A stretch of DNA of 64,000 nucleotides, from NCBI RefSeq assembly GCF_964275005.1, contig NC_092685.1, positions 32,416,866 through 32,480,865 on the forward strand, read 5' to 3'. The stretch comes from Diadema setosum. Lineage: Eukaryota; Echinodermata; Echinoidea; Diadematoida; Diadematidae. The notes below the pieces were generated by a model. That model was not told the DNA's origin. It did not search any database and saw only the letters and a list, made by a program, of their open reading frames with translations. Within the stretch, counting starts at the first letter, position 1; each line of letters starts with the position of its first letter. Below, one piece after another: positions 25,082-36,069 of this stretch. The position numbers and the translations under genes are program-made.

Positions 25082-28000
25082 TAATTAAAATAGTTGGGCC
25101 CTAATTGTACATTTTCATCTTCTATTTGAGAATGCCTAGTCAAGTTTTAGTAGAGCTGTGTGTAATTTAGATTAGTGACTGCGTGAAAGGTAAACTTGCG
25201 ATACTCGGGTGAGCGCGAGACCCCCGGTTATCTTATTTTTTTGTTTTGTTTTTTTCAGCTCTTACTGACAGACAGGTAGTCTTTGCTTTACAGGTAAAGG
25301 GGCAATGTTTATGCGTCTGTTGCCAAGATGTCAAGGAATTTTCAGGATAACTTTTTTTTTGTATGCTGGTGAAATGTTACTTGTTAATCATCCTACTTGT
25401 AAGAGGGAAGGCTTTTCCCATGTTATCATAAACAGCTCGCTGGACACTTTGTTCATCTCTTTACAAAAAGTTTTCAATTTCTCAACTCCGTGGATGAGTC
25501 ACACTTTACATCATTATCCTGTAGATAGTTGGCAAGCTCTTCTCTCTGGTCAAAGACAAAGTTATGGACCTGAAAGGCAAATGTATGCCACCTCAGAGAT
25601 TTTATTCCCTTTGACAAGACTGCATAACAATAGGAGCAGTATATTTAAATTGTATTTAAGTACATGAGAATGCAAACCAGTCTACCTGAAATTCAGTGAT
25701 AAAAGGAAAATCATATCTTACTTTACAGTGCAAAATGTGGATTCAAAAAGGAAGTTGTGATGAGTCGTCAGACACAAGTGTTTTCTGTGACATCACATTT
25801 GGGAGTGTTACGACAAATGATATGCCATTTTTATGCTCTTCTGTCTTGCTTCCAACAGTGAGGACGTGTTTTGTTACAAACTTGGACAGAGCTACTGCTA
25901 TTCAACAAAGTATCTTGCAAGAGGACAGTAGCAAGGTAATCCAGAGTCAATTATGCATGCATCATTTGGAGATTTAGTTTTCACTTTAAACTTGTGATAT
26001 GATGGAAAATTATGGTTGTTACCAATGATATTTTTTTTTCTCCACCTGCCTTTCAGAACAAAGGATTATAAAGCTTGGGAATGTCACAAACTTGTGTGTT
26101 TTTGTAGCTATTAAACTGTGTTTATATCACCTCCCATCAGGTGAAATGTGTGCCAGGGCTGCATTGCCACTGAGCAGCAAGTACCCCAAGAGTTCATCAG
26201 TGTTTTGCGTGGGAGAAATTTTCAGACTGAAGTCTCCCATTGATTCAACATTGAACTGCCATGAGTTATCTAGGGGATGGGGAGGGTATCAAGGGGGGAA
26301 TTTTTAATTAGTGTATCGTTGGTGTTTCAGCAGTTACACCCAAGTTCACTGTCTACAAGACCAATCAGCTGTTGTGTTAATTGTGTACATATATTACCCA
26401 TTTAAAGTCATACAAGTTTTTAAACTCATTCTGTGCCACATTCACACACCTGACTCGGTCGACATCTTGACAACTTTGCATGTTTTGCTCAAGCGCACAA
26501 CCACGTACAAATCAATAGATAAATTGGCAATATGCCTAACTACATTGAAAGTGACACAGCTATAGCTTTTTCATGAAATTTACAATCCCTTACATCACAG
26601 AAAAGCTTTCAATTTTCTTTACAACTTTGCTGCACTGCATTTCTATTGACAACACTATTTTAAAAATTTAAATGACTTTAGAAAAACAGAATGTTTCCAA
26701 AAGTGCTCACGCATTGCAGTCTCTGAATAATGCGGTGCACTGTGAGTTTCCACCATTACACTTAAAGGGAAGGTGAACCCAAAAAGCAATGTGGATTGAG
26801 TGAAAGCAGCAACATTAGTAGAACACATCAGTGAAAGTTTGAGGAAAATCGGACAATCGATGCAAAAGTTATGAACTTTTAAAGTTTTGGTGTTGGAACC
26901 GCTGGATGAGGAGACTACTAGAGGATATGACGTATGAGTGGACAACAATACAAAGAAAATATAAAGGAAATTCAACAAAAATTCACTTTTCTAGAATAAT
27001 GAAAGAGCAATGGACCAACCTCTTTCAGAAAGCAGGGGGAATAATTGCTACCCTTAACATATGTCAATATCAAGTTGATGGAATTTGTAATTTTCATGAA
27101 AAATAAATTTTTGTAGAATTTTCTTTATATTTTCTTGGTATTGTTGTCCACTCATACGTCATAACCTCTAGTAGTCTCCTCGTCCAGCGGTTCCAACACC
27201 AAGACTTTAAAAATTCATAACTTTTGCATCGATTGTCCGATTTTCTTCAAACTTTCACTGATGTGTTCTACTAATGTTACTGCTTTCACTCAATCCACAT
27301 TGCTCTTGGGGTTTATCTTCCCTTTAATGAATTAAGACTGTCAATTTGTGACATGAGGCAGTGATTTAAAAAAAAACAGAGCCTACTTGTCTCTTGCCAC
27401 AGTGGCCCAGCCCAGCAGCCTCAGTGGATTACCCACTGGATGGATCCCAAACTCTGGTCATCCAGGGCAAGTCTCGGGAGATTGCATGTGAAGTCCTCTT
27501 TGAGCAGGATAATGAAGAGAAGTCCATTGCTACTCTCATTCTGGACTCTATTCTAAAGGTATGCTGCTTTTCTCTATGCCCGTAAAATTAATGCTTATTT
27601 GGGAACATGAAAGCAATTTATGATTTCTTTTACCCTCCCTCATTACTCATAATAATCGTCCCAAGATATTGTAAGTGTCTAATGAACCAGACACCTCGCA
27701 ATTACTTTGTTGTTATGTCCCAGTTTGGACACAGGGTTTGAATATTTCATGGCGTATTTGACTGTTTTCCTTCCTATTAGATAGCTGACAGAATGTTTGA
27801 ATATGTAACTTTTGGTATATTTCAAATCATATACTATTTGTTGATGTTTAAATTGTTTCCTTCTGAATAATGAGTTTTGTTGTTATTTTGTTGTTTGCTT
27901 GTTTGTTTGTTTATGTTTTTAGCTTGTGACTCAAAGAAACTGTTGTTAGAAAAACAATAAGATATGATAGATCATACTCGTTTTGCAGACCAGGGAGCTC

Positions 28001-29335
28001 TTCTCTGTTTTTTCCCTCAAAGGTCCATCGTACATGATCCTGAGGACCAAAATTTAAAAACTGCCAAGGTGTCTATAAAATATCTTAGCATTTTCTCTTT
28101 CTCACCCGATGACATGATCCTAATATTTGATATTTTATGGTCACCCTAACAGTTTTTAAATTTTGGTCCTCAGGATCGTGTATGATGAATGTTTAAAAAG
28201 TTAGAATGAAATCTGTATTTAGTTACCCAGAAAATATTTCCACTCTTTGTCTTTTAACTGCTACCCAAGTGTCCAATTGACATGCGCAAACCGATGGCAG
28301 ACAACTTGGTATTCATTGGAGGTACTACCATGCTGCCTGGTTTCTCTCACCGCCTCCTGGCTGAGCTTAGATTCCTCCTCGACAAACCAAAGTACAAGGA
28401 GTGCCTAGCCATTACCACCTTCAAGGTCCACTCCCCACCATCCCAGGCCAACTTCACTGCGTGGTTGGGAGGTCAGTACAGACACATAATATGTCACTTC
28501 AAATACAGCGATTTGCCAACCTTTGCTAACTTAAGAGTGTATTGTGACACCACTGTGTTCAAATTTTTATTTCAATTTTTGTTTTTTTGTTTTTAATTCA
28601 GCAGTGCATTCATTGTTTGGAAAGTGCACTCTGTAAATAAACACATGTGCATGAATGGGGTTTTATATGATTTAGGTCGCTTTTTGTGAACAAATCACCC
28701 ATCGGCGACCACATGGTCATGCTGTCGAAAAGGAATGTAGGTAGGGAAAACAAATGAAGAAAATATCTACTGGTGTTGTGTATTAGATGATTATATTAGA
28801 CTGAGCATAGATGCATGTCATTAGTTTTCTTTCTCTCTGTGAAGTGAAACTAGTGCACCGAGTGCTTCAGATGTTTGTGTATTGTTTCTGTTAAAAGAAC
28901 AATAGCAAGTCGTACCTTACCAGATTAATTTGCGAAGTTTGCAATGTTTTTACTGCCAGGAAATTTCAGGTTTGAAGGAACACACTTGATTACAGGTAAA
29001 TGTATATTCTGGTTTCCATATGCCATCATTTTAGTTTTTCTTCAGTATTATTGGTTTGGTACCATATTGAAGTTGAACAAAAGAGAAATACAGTGTACTA
29101 TTGAATATTTTGTGTTGTTCCTTGGACAGGAGCCATTTTTGGAGCCTTAGAGGTGCTCAGCTATCGGTCACTGTCCAGAGAGGCATTCCTGCAGTCAGAG
29201 GTCGTCCCAGACTGGTGCTCACTGACCCCCGGGACCAATGACATTGAGCAGTCCACTGCAAAGGACAAGACACCGCTGAAGGCGTTCAGTTTACGCAGGC
29301 AGTCTGGGGACACAAAAGGCCTGTCAGAAAAATGA
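16522..29335 (+). CDS. ACTR10: Actin-related protein 10 (Arp11), dynactin pointed-end subunit, 10 exons
   Basis: Divergent actin-fold protein that sits at the pointed end of the dynactin Arp1 filament and supports dynein-driven transport. Exons: 16522-16598, 18756-18908, 19621-19729, 21746-21853, 23652-23719, 24562-24677, 25859-25935, 27403-27558, 28270-28471, 29130-29335. They sum to 1272 nt (423 aa; human 417) with all phases consistent. Recognisable segments are [19 protein letters not shown] at the N terminus, then [93 protein letters not shown] and VPDWCSL. Nine exons are joined by eight GT-AG introns; the intron between exons 4 and 5 fits the AT-AC U12 class instead. Several introns carry DNA-transposon insertions. 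The gene looks intact. SYVN1 is transcribed divergently, about 4 kb upstream. Confidence 0.95.
16891..17084. mobile_element. Palindromic MITE with GGGGGGTGTTTC ends
   Basis: A 194-bp fold-back element in ACTR10 intron 1. The ends are GGGGGGTGTTTC and GAAACACCCCCC, and the arms extend inward through AACTGATCACCAGTCGG-type sequence on both sides. A target-site duplication is not clear. No coding capacity. Confidence 0.8.
18059..18125. mobile_element. Possible broken end of a TTAAAGGG-type element
   Basis: TTAAAGGGGAAGTCCACCCT resembles the left ends of the TTAA-flanked elements described below. The matching right end was not found. The MITE at 18127 may have inserted into it. Confidence 0.3.
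18127..18581. mobile_element. MITE with GGGTGCGTTTATAAGA ends and AAACAGTGTTT repeats
   Basis: 455-bp element in ACTR10 intron 1. The 19-bp ends are near-perfect inverted copies (GGGTGCGTTTATAAGATTTT against AAAATCTTATAAACGCACCC). ATA flanks both ends, and CATAG also matches if the terminal base is excluded. Inside, AAACAGTGTTT or AAACACTGTTT recurs about ten times in both orientations, with a smaller palindrome at about 18260-18300 and a CRE-like TGACGTCA at 18363. Ends and duplication size would fit a Harbinger-like origin. Confidence 0.8.
20322..21712. mobile_element. Composite repeat with GCCTCCGCC ends, GTCC array and AGGTCA-rich body
   Basis: About 1.4 kb in ACTR10 intron 3. It begins TATGCCTCCGCCACGAAG, forming a short hairpin with GTGCCGGAGGCATTATG. 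It ends in GGCGGAGGCATACCAGTC and AGCGACATTTCTAG. A GTCC array follows the left end. The body contains a tandem duplication of about 152 bp (20641-20792 and the next unit) and repeated clusters of AGGTCAAAGGTCA. Elements of this style are common in marine invertebrate genomes. I see no transposase. Confidence 0.75.
20370..20492. repeat. (GTCC)n array with CTTCC interruptions
   Basis: GTCC tetramers broken at regular intervals by TT, giving an apparent Pro-Ser-Val-Arg repeat in translation. Not coding. Confidence 0.95.
21854..23651 (+). other. ACTR10: Putative U12-type AT-AC intron of ACTR10
   Basis: Exon 4 ends ...VVLP and exon 5 begins IYEGYP, exactly as in vertebrate ACTR10. The only join that gives this uses a 5' site ATATCCTT (the U12 donor consensus) and a 3' end in AC. 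A U12 branch-point match, TCCTTGAC, has its adenosine at 23640, 11 nt before the intron end. No GT-AG pair gives the conserved join. The 1.8-kb intron contains the AGCTCACC-type repeat at 22033-23222. Confidence 0.85.
22033..23222. mobile_element. AGCTCACC-ended composite repeat, copy 1
   Basis: About 1.2 kb inside the U12-type intron of ACTR10. The left end forms a hairpin (AGCTCACCTGAGCC, AAGGCTCAAGTGAGCT) and is followed by a CGTCC-rich block. The right end is ACTCAGGTGAGCGCTAGACC. The interior repeats an 'ACATTTTCATCTTCTTCTTG' module about five times, with G and C homopolymers. No coding capacity is seen. A shorter copy lies at 25001-25236. Confidence 0.75.
23905..24292. mobile_element. 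TTAA-flanked MITE, group A copy 1
   Basis: 388 bp in ACTR10 intron 5. It starts TTAAAGGGTGTGTACAG and ends CTGTACAGTCCCTTTAA, with long imperfect inverted arms including ATATCTCAGCCATTT-like words. A relative lies at 30965-31354. TTAA at each edge could be the target-site duplication, as in piggyBac-type elements. Confidence 0.8.
25001..25236. mobile_element. AGCTCACC-ended composite repeat, copy 2 (internally deleted)
   Basis: It has the same left hairpin as at 22033, then C and A homopolymers. The last roughly 150 bp match the right end of copy 1 (TTAGATTAGTGACTGCGTG, then GGTGAGCGCGAGACC). The middle repeats are missing. It lies in ACTR10 intron 6. Confidence 0.75.
26762..27327. mobile_element. 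TTAA-flanked palindromic MITE, group B copy 1
   Basis: 566 bp in ACTR10 intron 7. The ends are TTAAAGGGAAGGTGAACC and ATCTTCCCTTTAA. Each arm of about 200 bp is an inverted copy of the other (TGAGTGAAAGCAGCAACATT against a reverse-oriented match). A second copy lies at 61194-61768. Confidence 0.85.
28026..28187. mobile_element. Small fold-back element in ACTR10 intron 8
   Basis: Inverted arms of about 38 bp (CATCGTACATGATCCTGAGG against CCTCAGGATCGTGTATGATG, both with AAATTTAAAAACTG inward) flank an 80-bp centre. Likely a MITE; superfamily unknown. Confidence 0.7.
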
Positions 29336-29778
29336 AGAAGAGTCCATGTCGTGTTCAATGCCAGCTATGTTCTCAGAGCTTCAAATGCTTCATCCATCCC
29401 ACAAGAACTCAGCTGTTTGTCGCGATTGTTACAGCAGTGTGGAAGGGAAGCATGTAGACTCGCTGTAGATGATCACATGCTACATGTATTTTAAGAATTA
29501 AAAAGTGAAGTGATCTTCCTGCCATGACTTTGGAAAACATTCAGCACATCTCAAAATGTTAATGTACTTGCGTGATGAAGGATTGTTGTTGCAAAAGTTT
29601 TGCAGCCATCAACCCAGCCATGCAGTATGGCTCTGGATACAGTCACCGATCCATTCAAATTGCGTGGTCAAGACGGGAGTCTTACGTTCATTAGGGGGGC
29701 GTGACTCAGACTGTGTACTTACTTGCTTACTTAGTGACATTGCAGTTGCAAGCAGCTTATGTTGTAAAGAACACAAAT

Positions 29779-29800
29779 GTGTGTGTGTGTGTGTGTGTGC
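29779..29800. repeat. (GT)n microsatellite
   Basis: Short GT run in the ACTR10 3' region. Confidence 0.9.
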
Positions 29801-29905
29801 TTGCGTGCATACGTACATGCGTGTGGGGGCGGATGTAGGGGGATTGGTAAAGACATCTGTGGAAGAAAGCTTTCAGGGTAGGAATAATGCATTTATGTTC
29901 ATAGG

Positions 29906-29911
29906 AATAAA
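29906..29911 (+). terminator. Candidate polyadenylation signal for ACTR10
   Basis: AATAAA lies about 570 bp after the ACTR10 stop codon. A further AATAAA is at 31975. Which one is used cannot be decided from sequence. Confidence 0.3.
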
Positions 29912-30964
29912 TATTTTGCTGAAGGACCAACCAGCATACATACATAGGTTATCAAATGTTTTATGTTTTGTTCCTGATATCCTCTGTCCATGCTTGCCAC
30001 TTTAGTACATACCTACTTTGTCATGTTATATCAGTTTATGAAACGGTTCACATAGTATGTGCAATATATTTTTTAACTGTGATTGTGTAGAAAAATGTCA
30101 TACAGACAAACCATGTGATATCTACCCTTTCTTTTCTCTTTGTAAATGGGAAATATGCAACTTGTGTACAGAAGATTAGAGTAATCTCAAGTTTAATTTT
30201 CCTTTAATTTTACAATGACAGGTTTCTAAGAGTCTTAAGAGGAACACATTGTTGCTAGGAGTAAGGTGATAAGACCGTGTAACTTTTTGTGATTAATGGT
30301 CAGATAATCAGTTTAAGTGATGTCCTGTCCAAATCCTAGCTGTCCTACCTGAAACATGAAGCCCCCACGGCATGTCAAAGGAAAGGCTTTTCCATTTGAT
30401 GTAGTGCTTTGGCTGCCATGTTTTTTGGCTTTCCTAAACATTTGATATTTTTGAGGTACGAGGTCTTGTCACCCCAGCGACGATATATTTCTTTGACACC
30501 AACATGATATTTGAGAGTGATAGGTGAATTTACTATGTAAACCATAAATTACAGGATGTTATAAAAGCTTTGATATACATGTAGTATATTGGATGTAATA
30601 CCTATGAGTAATACACAGTATGTAAAGTTTCATTCATTGTTTCATGTTCTTGTACTTGCTAGAATATGGCCAATACACTGTGGAAATACTATATCTCTAA
30701 ATGATTAGATCATCAAACATGTAGTCCATGTGAAGCACATATTCTTTGCCCTGATATCAATGCTGTTTGCTTTTCATTTGAAGCAGAATTTCACCAAGAG
30801 ATTTGTTTGGGTGTAGTAGTTTTAAGAAAATGAGTGCTGAAAAAAGAGAGAAAAACAAAAAACTCATCATGAAGTGAATGCTTTTACTTTTATGCATAGA
30901 GCTCGCTCTCTGTTTTTGATCCCTAAATGGAAGAGTCCTGCAAAAATTGAATGCATAGGTATGA

Positions 30965-31354
30965 TTAAAGGGATCGTATTGTTTTGGTTGAGACCTAATT
31001 TCAGGTTTCTAACATTTTTGGGTGAGATAATGAGAAACCTCTTGTGAAATATGAAAGAGCGTGTAATTCCACGAGGAATTCAACGTTTATTTGATGAAAA
31101 ATGGTTTTGAAATGGCCGAGATATCCAAAACAGAGCGATTCTAGTAAAGTGTGGGACCCACACTTTATTACGATCACTTTGTTTTACTTTGTTTTTTGAT
31201 GTTTCAGTATTTCCAAACCCGATTTTCATTAAATAAACTTTTAATTCCTCCTAAAATGGTATGCACTGTATTATTTCGTAAATGTTTTCTTGATATCTTG
31301 CAAAAAGTTAAAAGCCCAATTCTCATCTCTACTAATACTGTACCATCCCTTTAA
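30965..31354. mobile_element. TTAA-flanked MITE, group A copy 2
   Basis: 390 bp, TTAAAGGGATCGTATTG at the left and ACCATCCCTTTAA at the right. The interior shares TTTGATGAAAA, GGTTTTGAAATGGCCGAG and ATATCCAAAA words with the copy at 23905. Confidence 0.8.
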
Positions 31355-34300
31355 GCTGTGGTTTGTCATACAAATGTCAAATTGCTGTAATATTCAAGAT
31401 TAGTATTACTGTATGAACATGTCATTGTGTATCAATCAAGTGTCTGCTTTGAAAATTAGCTCTAAAAGATAAAAGAAAATGCATTGTATGTGTTATGACT
31501 CGGCAAATTTTCTGCACTCTTTATAATAATTATGATAATGTCATTATAGATATGATTTCATAAATGCTGCCCTGATGTTACATCCTGACTCTGTACGGAT
31601 CATACCTGCTCGTGCTCAGGCATCACGGAGCCACAGCAATACTGTATCTTCATTGGTATGTGTTTATGGATAGTTTTTACAAAAATGCACAAACTACTCG
31701 TAGCAGTAATCCAGGTAGAAATGTACCATCATGTGTCTGGGCTTGGGATACTACCAAAATTTGATTGATCAGGTCTAGAGCAATCCATGCTCACACAACT
31801 CTGTAGAAATTTTCCAATTCAAGTTGGAGTTAGCATAGGGTTGTCTAGAGTCTCCAAGTTTTAGATGAAATAGTGCTCTTTTAAGGTATATAAAGCTAAC
31901 ACTCCTAAATTATTGAATGCTCCATGCAAGTGTGAAATGTATTCCTTGCATATACATGTACCTATACAGCAGTAAATAAATAATAATGTACAGCATATAG
32001 GTAAAATTATTTGACTGTACCATTATCATTTCTTTGGCTCTTTACAAGCATGTTGTGATTGTGTCATGTAAGAAAATGATGAGAAAGTACTGTACGTGAG
32101 TGATGTATTCTATAAAAAAGAAATGAATATGATGAGGAATGTGATGAAAGAGTGAGTTACAGCATGGACCTAATATACAAGGACATTCATCGTATCGTTA
32201 ATTAATTCATGCACCTGTACATCTCAAAAGCCCCACAAAGACATTTTTTAGCGTGCTTCACTGCTTTGATCCCATGATCGTCACCGCCAGCAAGCCGGGA
32301 GAAAAACAAGATGGAGATTCGAGAAATCTAAAACTATATGCGCAAAAGAAAATAACTCCCAAAAATCAAGTAAAGTGAATGTGCAGTTGTGATGTATGTT
32401 AGGAAATCGTACCTCAATTTCGCTTGGGAGAAGCAGGCAGTTTTTAAAATAAAGCTAACATTTTGGCAGAATGATTGTCATTTGTGATCTCAATATTTCA
32501 CTTTTCTTCAGCTTATTCGAGAGCAAAAAGGGACGGTAATGGTAGAGAACAGTTATATCTTGCCACTAGGCAAGGTCTTGTGCGTGTGCAAAAATGTGCG
32601 AACCAGCAATTGCCCATCTTTTGACACAAAATTTGTTGTGATCTCAGGTTTGCTGCTCCTCATCATCTGTATTTATTCAAAGACATTTCCGTCTGAAAAA
32701 AGGCACATCAGCGAAACGAGACTGAAATGAGGGAAACGATTCTTTCTTAGTGACGATACATGATTACACAATCGTTATTGTCAAGACACCTGAATGTACT
32801 CATTAAGATACACATAATCATGTGTCGGTGACGATCATTGCATCAAAGAAAGACTGTCGTGAAAAGTCCGTGTTATTGGGTCTATGGTTACAGAGAACAG
32901 GACGTGGAGAGAAGGTTTGATCTCACTGTCATTTGTTGTGCTTTCAAGCCTCGCGTAAAAAGTGTTGCATGTTTGACACAAAAGAGATGACATTTGAAGT
33001 TTCTTCAGCCAACAACCAAAAAGCGCAAAAACAAAGCCTTACTGCGCTCACACTTCAAGGTTTCCATCATTCCAAATATCCTTTATTGACTAGTTTAGCA
33101 AGGAGACGATAGGATGCCATTTACAAGTAAACGTTACACCATCAGCTCTTTCCTGCCGCTGCCTCGGGCCCCGGGCCCACAGGGTGGTAACTGTCACAAC
33201 CCAGCTTCACAGTACCGATGGCCAAATCGAGGCGGAGCACTTCGGCGCAGAGCTCAGTAATCATGTACTCATTTTGACCCTAGAGGGCGCATGTTTGTTG
33301 TATCGTACGGAGTTGTTGAATGGCAATTTATTGTCATAGGAAGGACAGGAATTCAGCTTCCAGAATGGCTGTTGCCATGCGATGGGAAGTTGCTATTCTA
33401 GCACTAACCTATCGTAACATCTTTTGTGAAACGGGGCCCTGGTCTGACACTTATGATAATTAATGAAGAGGTTCAGCCCGGCCCCATCACTTTTCCATAT
33501 CAAAGATAATTCAATAAATTTCAGGAAAAAAAAGGGTAAACCCATACAATCCTGTTAAAAACAATTTAATTATGGATGATGAGGACGATTCCTTCTACAA
33601 ATTATACACTGCCTTATGAGGTTGAACACGCTTTCAACAATGAAATAAATTGTCTGTCACATGGTACCTCAATCCACTCCACCCCCTGTGGTTGAGGTGG
33701 GGTGATTGCCCCATTCATGCTGTCTACTGACCACTATAGAGTTTTGTGCCACTGACCCTCACAAAAAGACCTTTTGTGCAAGGACGATGACCGAACAAAT
33801 TTAGTGAATGGCGTGACGCAAACACAGAACAGGGGAATTTAGCCTACTAAGGAGCTGACTTCTGGTGTGAGAGAGGTGGAGAGAGGAGGAGGAAGAGAGA
33901 GAAGGGAAGGAAGGAAAAAAGGGAGGAAATTAGGGCAAGAGATAAGAACAATACGATTTATAAAGTAACAGACACTAAAATTCATTTGAAGCGCATGAAA
34001 TTGCATGTCTCGATCAATACAGCATTATATTTTACAACTAGCGCGGAGACAAGTATTCGGACGCTATAAATGTACATATGGATTGTATTATGCTCTAAGT
34101 GCAGCTCGGAAGGACGATATTTACACGTTGGTTATATAACCCTATAACAACTTCCTTAACAGTGCAACGATGTCAGTCAATATTTGTTGTTACTGATACT
34201 CCAGACACAAAGTTAGGAAGACAGTAACAAGCTAGGACTGATAAGTTTCTTGCTAGCACAGTGCAAGTACCACCGATCGGTAAGATAAGGTGTTTGCTGT

Positions 34301-36069
34301 TGCCTGGGCCCTTTTTAAGCACGCAAATTTCACCATCGAATTTCAGTTTGCACCTCCCGCCCTGATGTAGTCCTTGCGTTGAACGCACATTCAAATTGTG
34401 CGAAAAATCTTATATTTTCCTTGTAAAGCCCGTTAGAATTAATTTAGTACCTAATTGTGACATATACATTCAACGACTGCTTCAAACGAAGTTATGCTAT
34501 TTCAATGGAGTGGTAACGTAAAGAATATTAAGTCTGAAGCTTTGAGACTGCCGTTTAAGAAAGGGATTCCTCTCGAAGTGAGAGGCATTTTGAACGAAAC
34601 AGTTGATGATAGATATACAGTGAAGCACTGATCATTGAAAACTTGAACGTTCATATTGGCAAATCACCACAGAAGTAGAAGTAATTATACGACTTAACAT
34701 TAGTCTAGAATGACAGTCTTTAGACAGAACTGATGCCTTTTAACATGGCAGCGTCGGCAAACTAATTTTATACATGTATTATACAATCTTTATCAAGATA
34801 ATAATGAAGGACATTATGTACCTTATTTCAGTGATCATGATGATAGCATACATAAATATGTCATATCAAATGCAAACATATTAAATTTCTAAATAGAGAA
34901 GGAGAAAATGTTGATATTGCTTATTAGCAACATTAGGATATAGTTTTAATCACAACCACGTAACCACCGCGGCTTCATCAAGGTAACAAACAATATAGGA
35001 CATCATTCCTTTATGCAGTCATCTGTTTAATTTTCCTCAATTTCCACATTTCACTCTGTCTGTTTCATCATAACAGTTCTAAATTGTATTCAAAGACCTA
35101 TATTACAAAATATTCATGGGAATAACGTGGATCTGAAAACTGTTTTTGAAAAGCATGATTTCATTTTGTCGGTGAAATACACAATGGAAGTAGATAGATG
35201 ATGCGAAGATTAAACGACTTGATCTCTAATCAATGCCCGTAAACATCACTACATTATTATTATTCATCATTTGACCTTTTTGTCACTAATTTTATTTGAC
35301 CGCAAACGTGACATTTGTTTCTGTACGGATGCATAAAACTTTTATTTTATGGATACTGTAACTACAGTCGCAAGTTTTCGATATGTTGTCACGGTATAAG
35401 GTACATTGTAAAATCTCTCCTGTGTGATGCCCTCTATAACAACAGATACCCCTCTAGGATGATTAAGGCATTTTATCCTGTCAATAGTCCCGTGATCTGA
35501 GCAGATATTGTCAACTCGTCCTGATTTAACGGAACGACTCTTCTCACATCTCTCAAGACTTTGAATAGAGCCAAGTTAAGAGTCCTATAGAAACGGGTAT
35601 AGAAACTTGGCAAAGCGTAGAAATCTCCTCACTAATCCTTACGGCGGTCGGTTGCTACGCGACCCCCAAACGTCTCTGTGTATGTCATAAATACACAGCG
35701 CGTGCGCAGTGGAGCAACGCGGCACTATTACTTGGTGTGCGCGGAGAGTTTGTTGACAACGTGGGTAACAAGTGGTCGTCCTCACCCTCGAGACTGAGAG
35801 GCAGTAATAAACAGACAACACACAAGACACACAAACTTCGCCGCTCTTCACGAAACCTCAAGAGCGACTTCAAGACAGTCTTGTAAATAGTCACACCAAG
35901 TAAAAAACCGCGTAGTGAAAGTAACAGTCTACCAACGGTGGAGCAACACTAATTCATCGCAATCAATCACACATAAAAAGGTGGATTATATCTTCTGGAA
36001 AAATATTGTTATATTTGGATAACACTAATTTCTTGGTACCAAATCGGACAGAATAATTATACCGCGACC

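Larger units (their letters stand above)
29336..36069. other. Intergenic region and ACTR10 3'UTR
   Basis: The first part is presumably ACTR10 3'UTR, with AATAAA at 29906 and 31975. A GT microsatellite lies at 29779-29800 and a TTAA-flanked MITE at 30965-31354. A purine-rich GA/GGAA stretch is at 33880-33940. The end piece GTGAAACGGGGCCCT near 33428 looks like one terminus of another repeat. The last 300 bp before 36070 should hold the EF-hand gene's promoter and leader. I see no other coding region. Confidence 0.55.
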
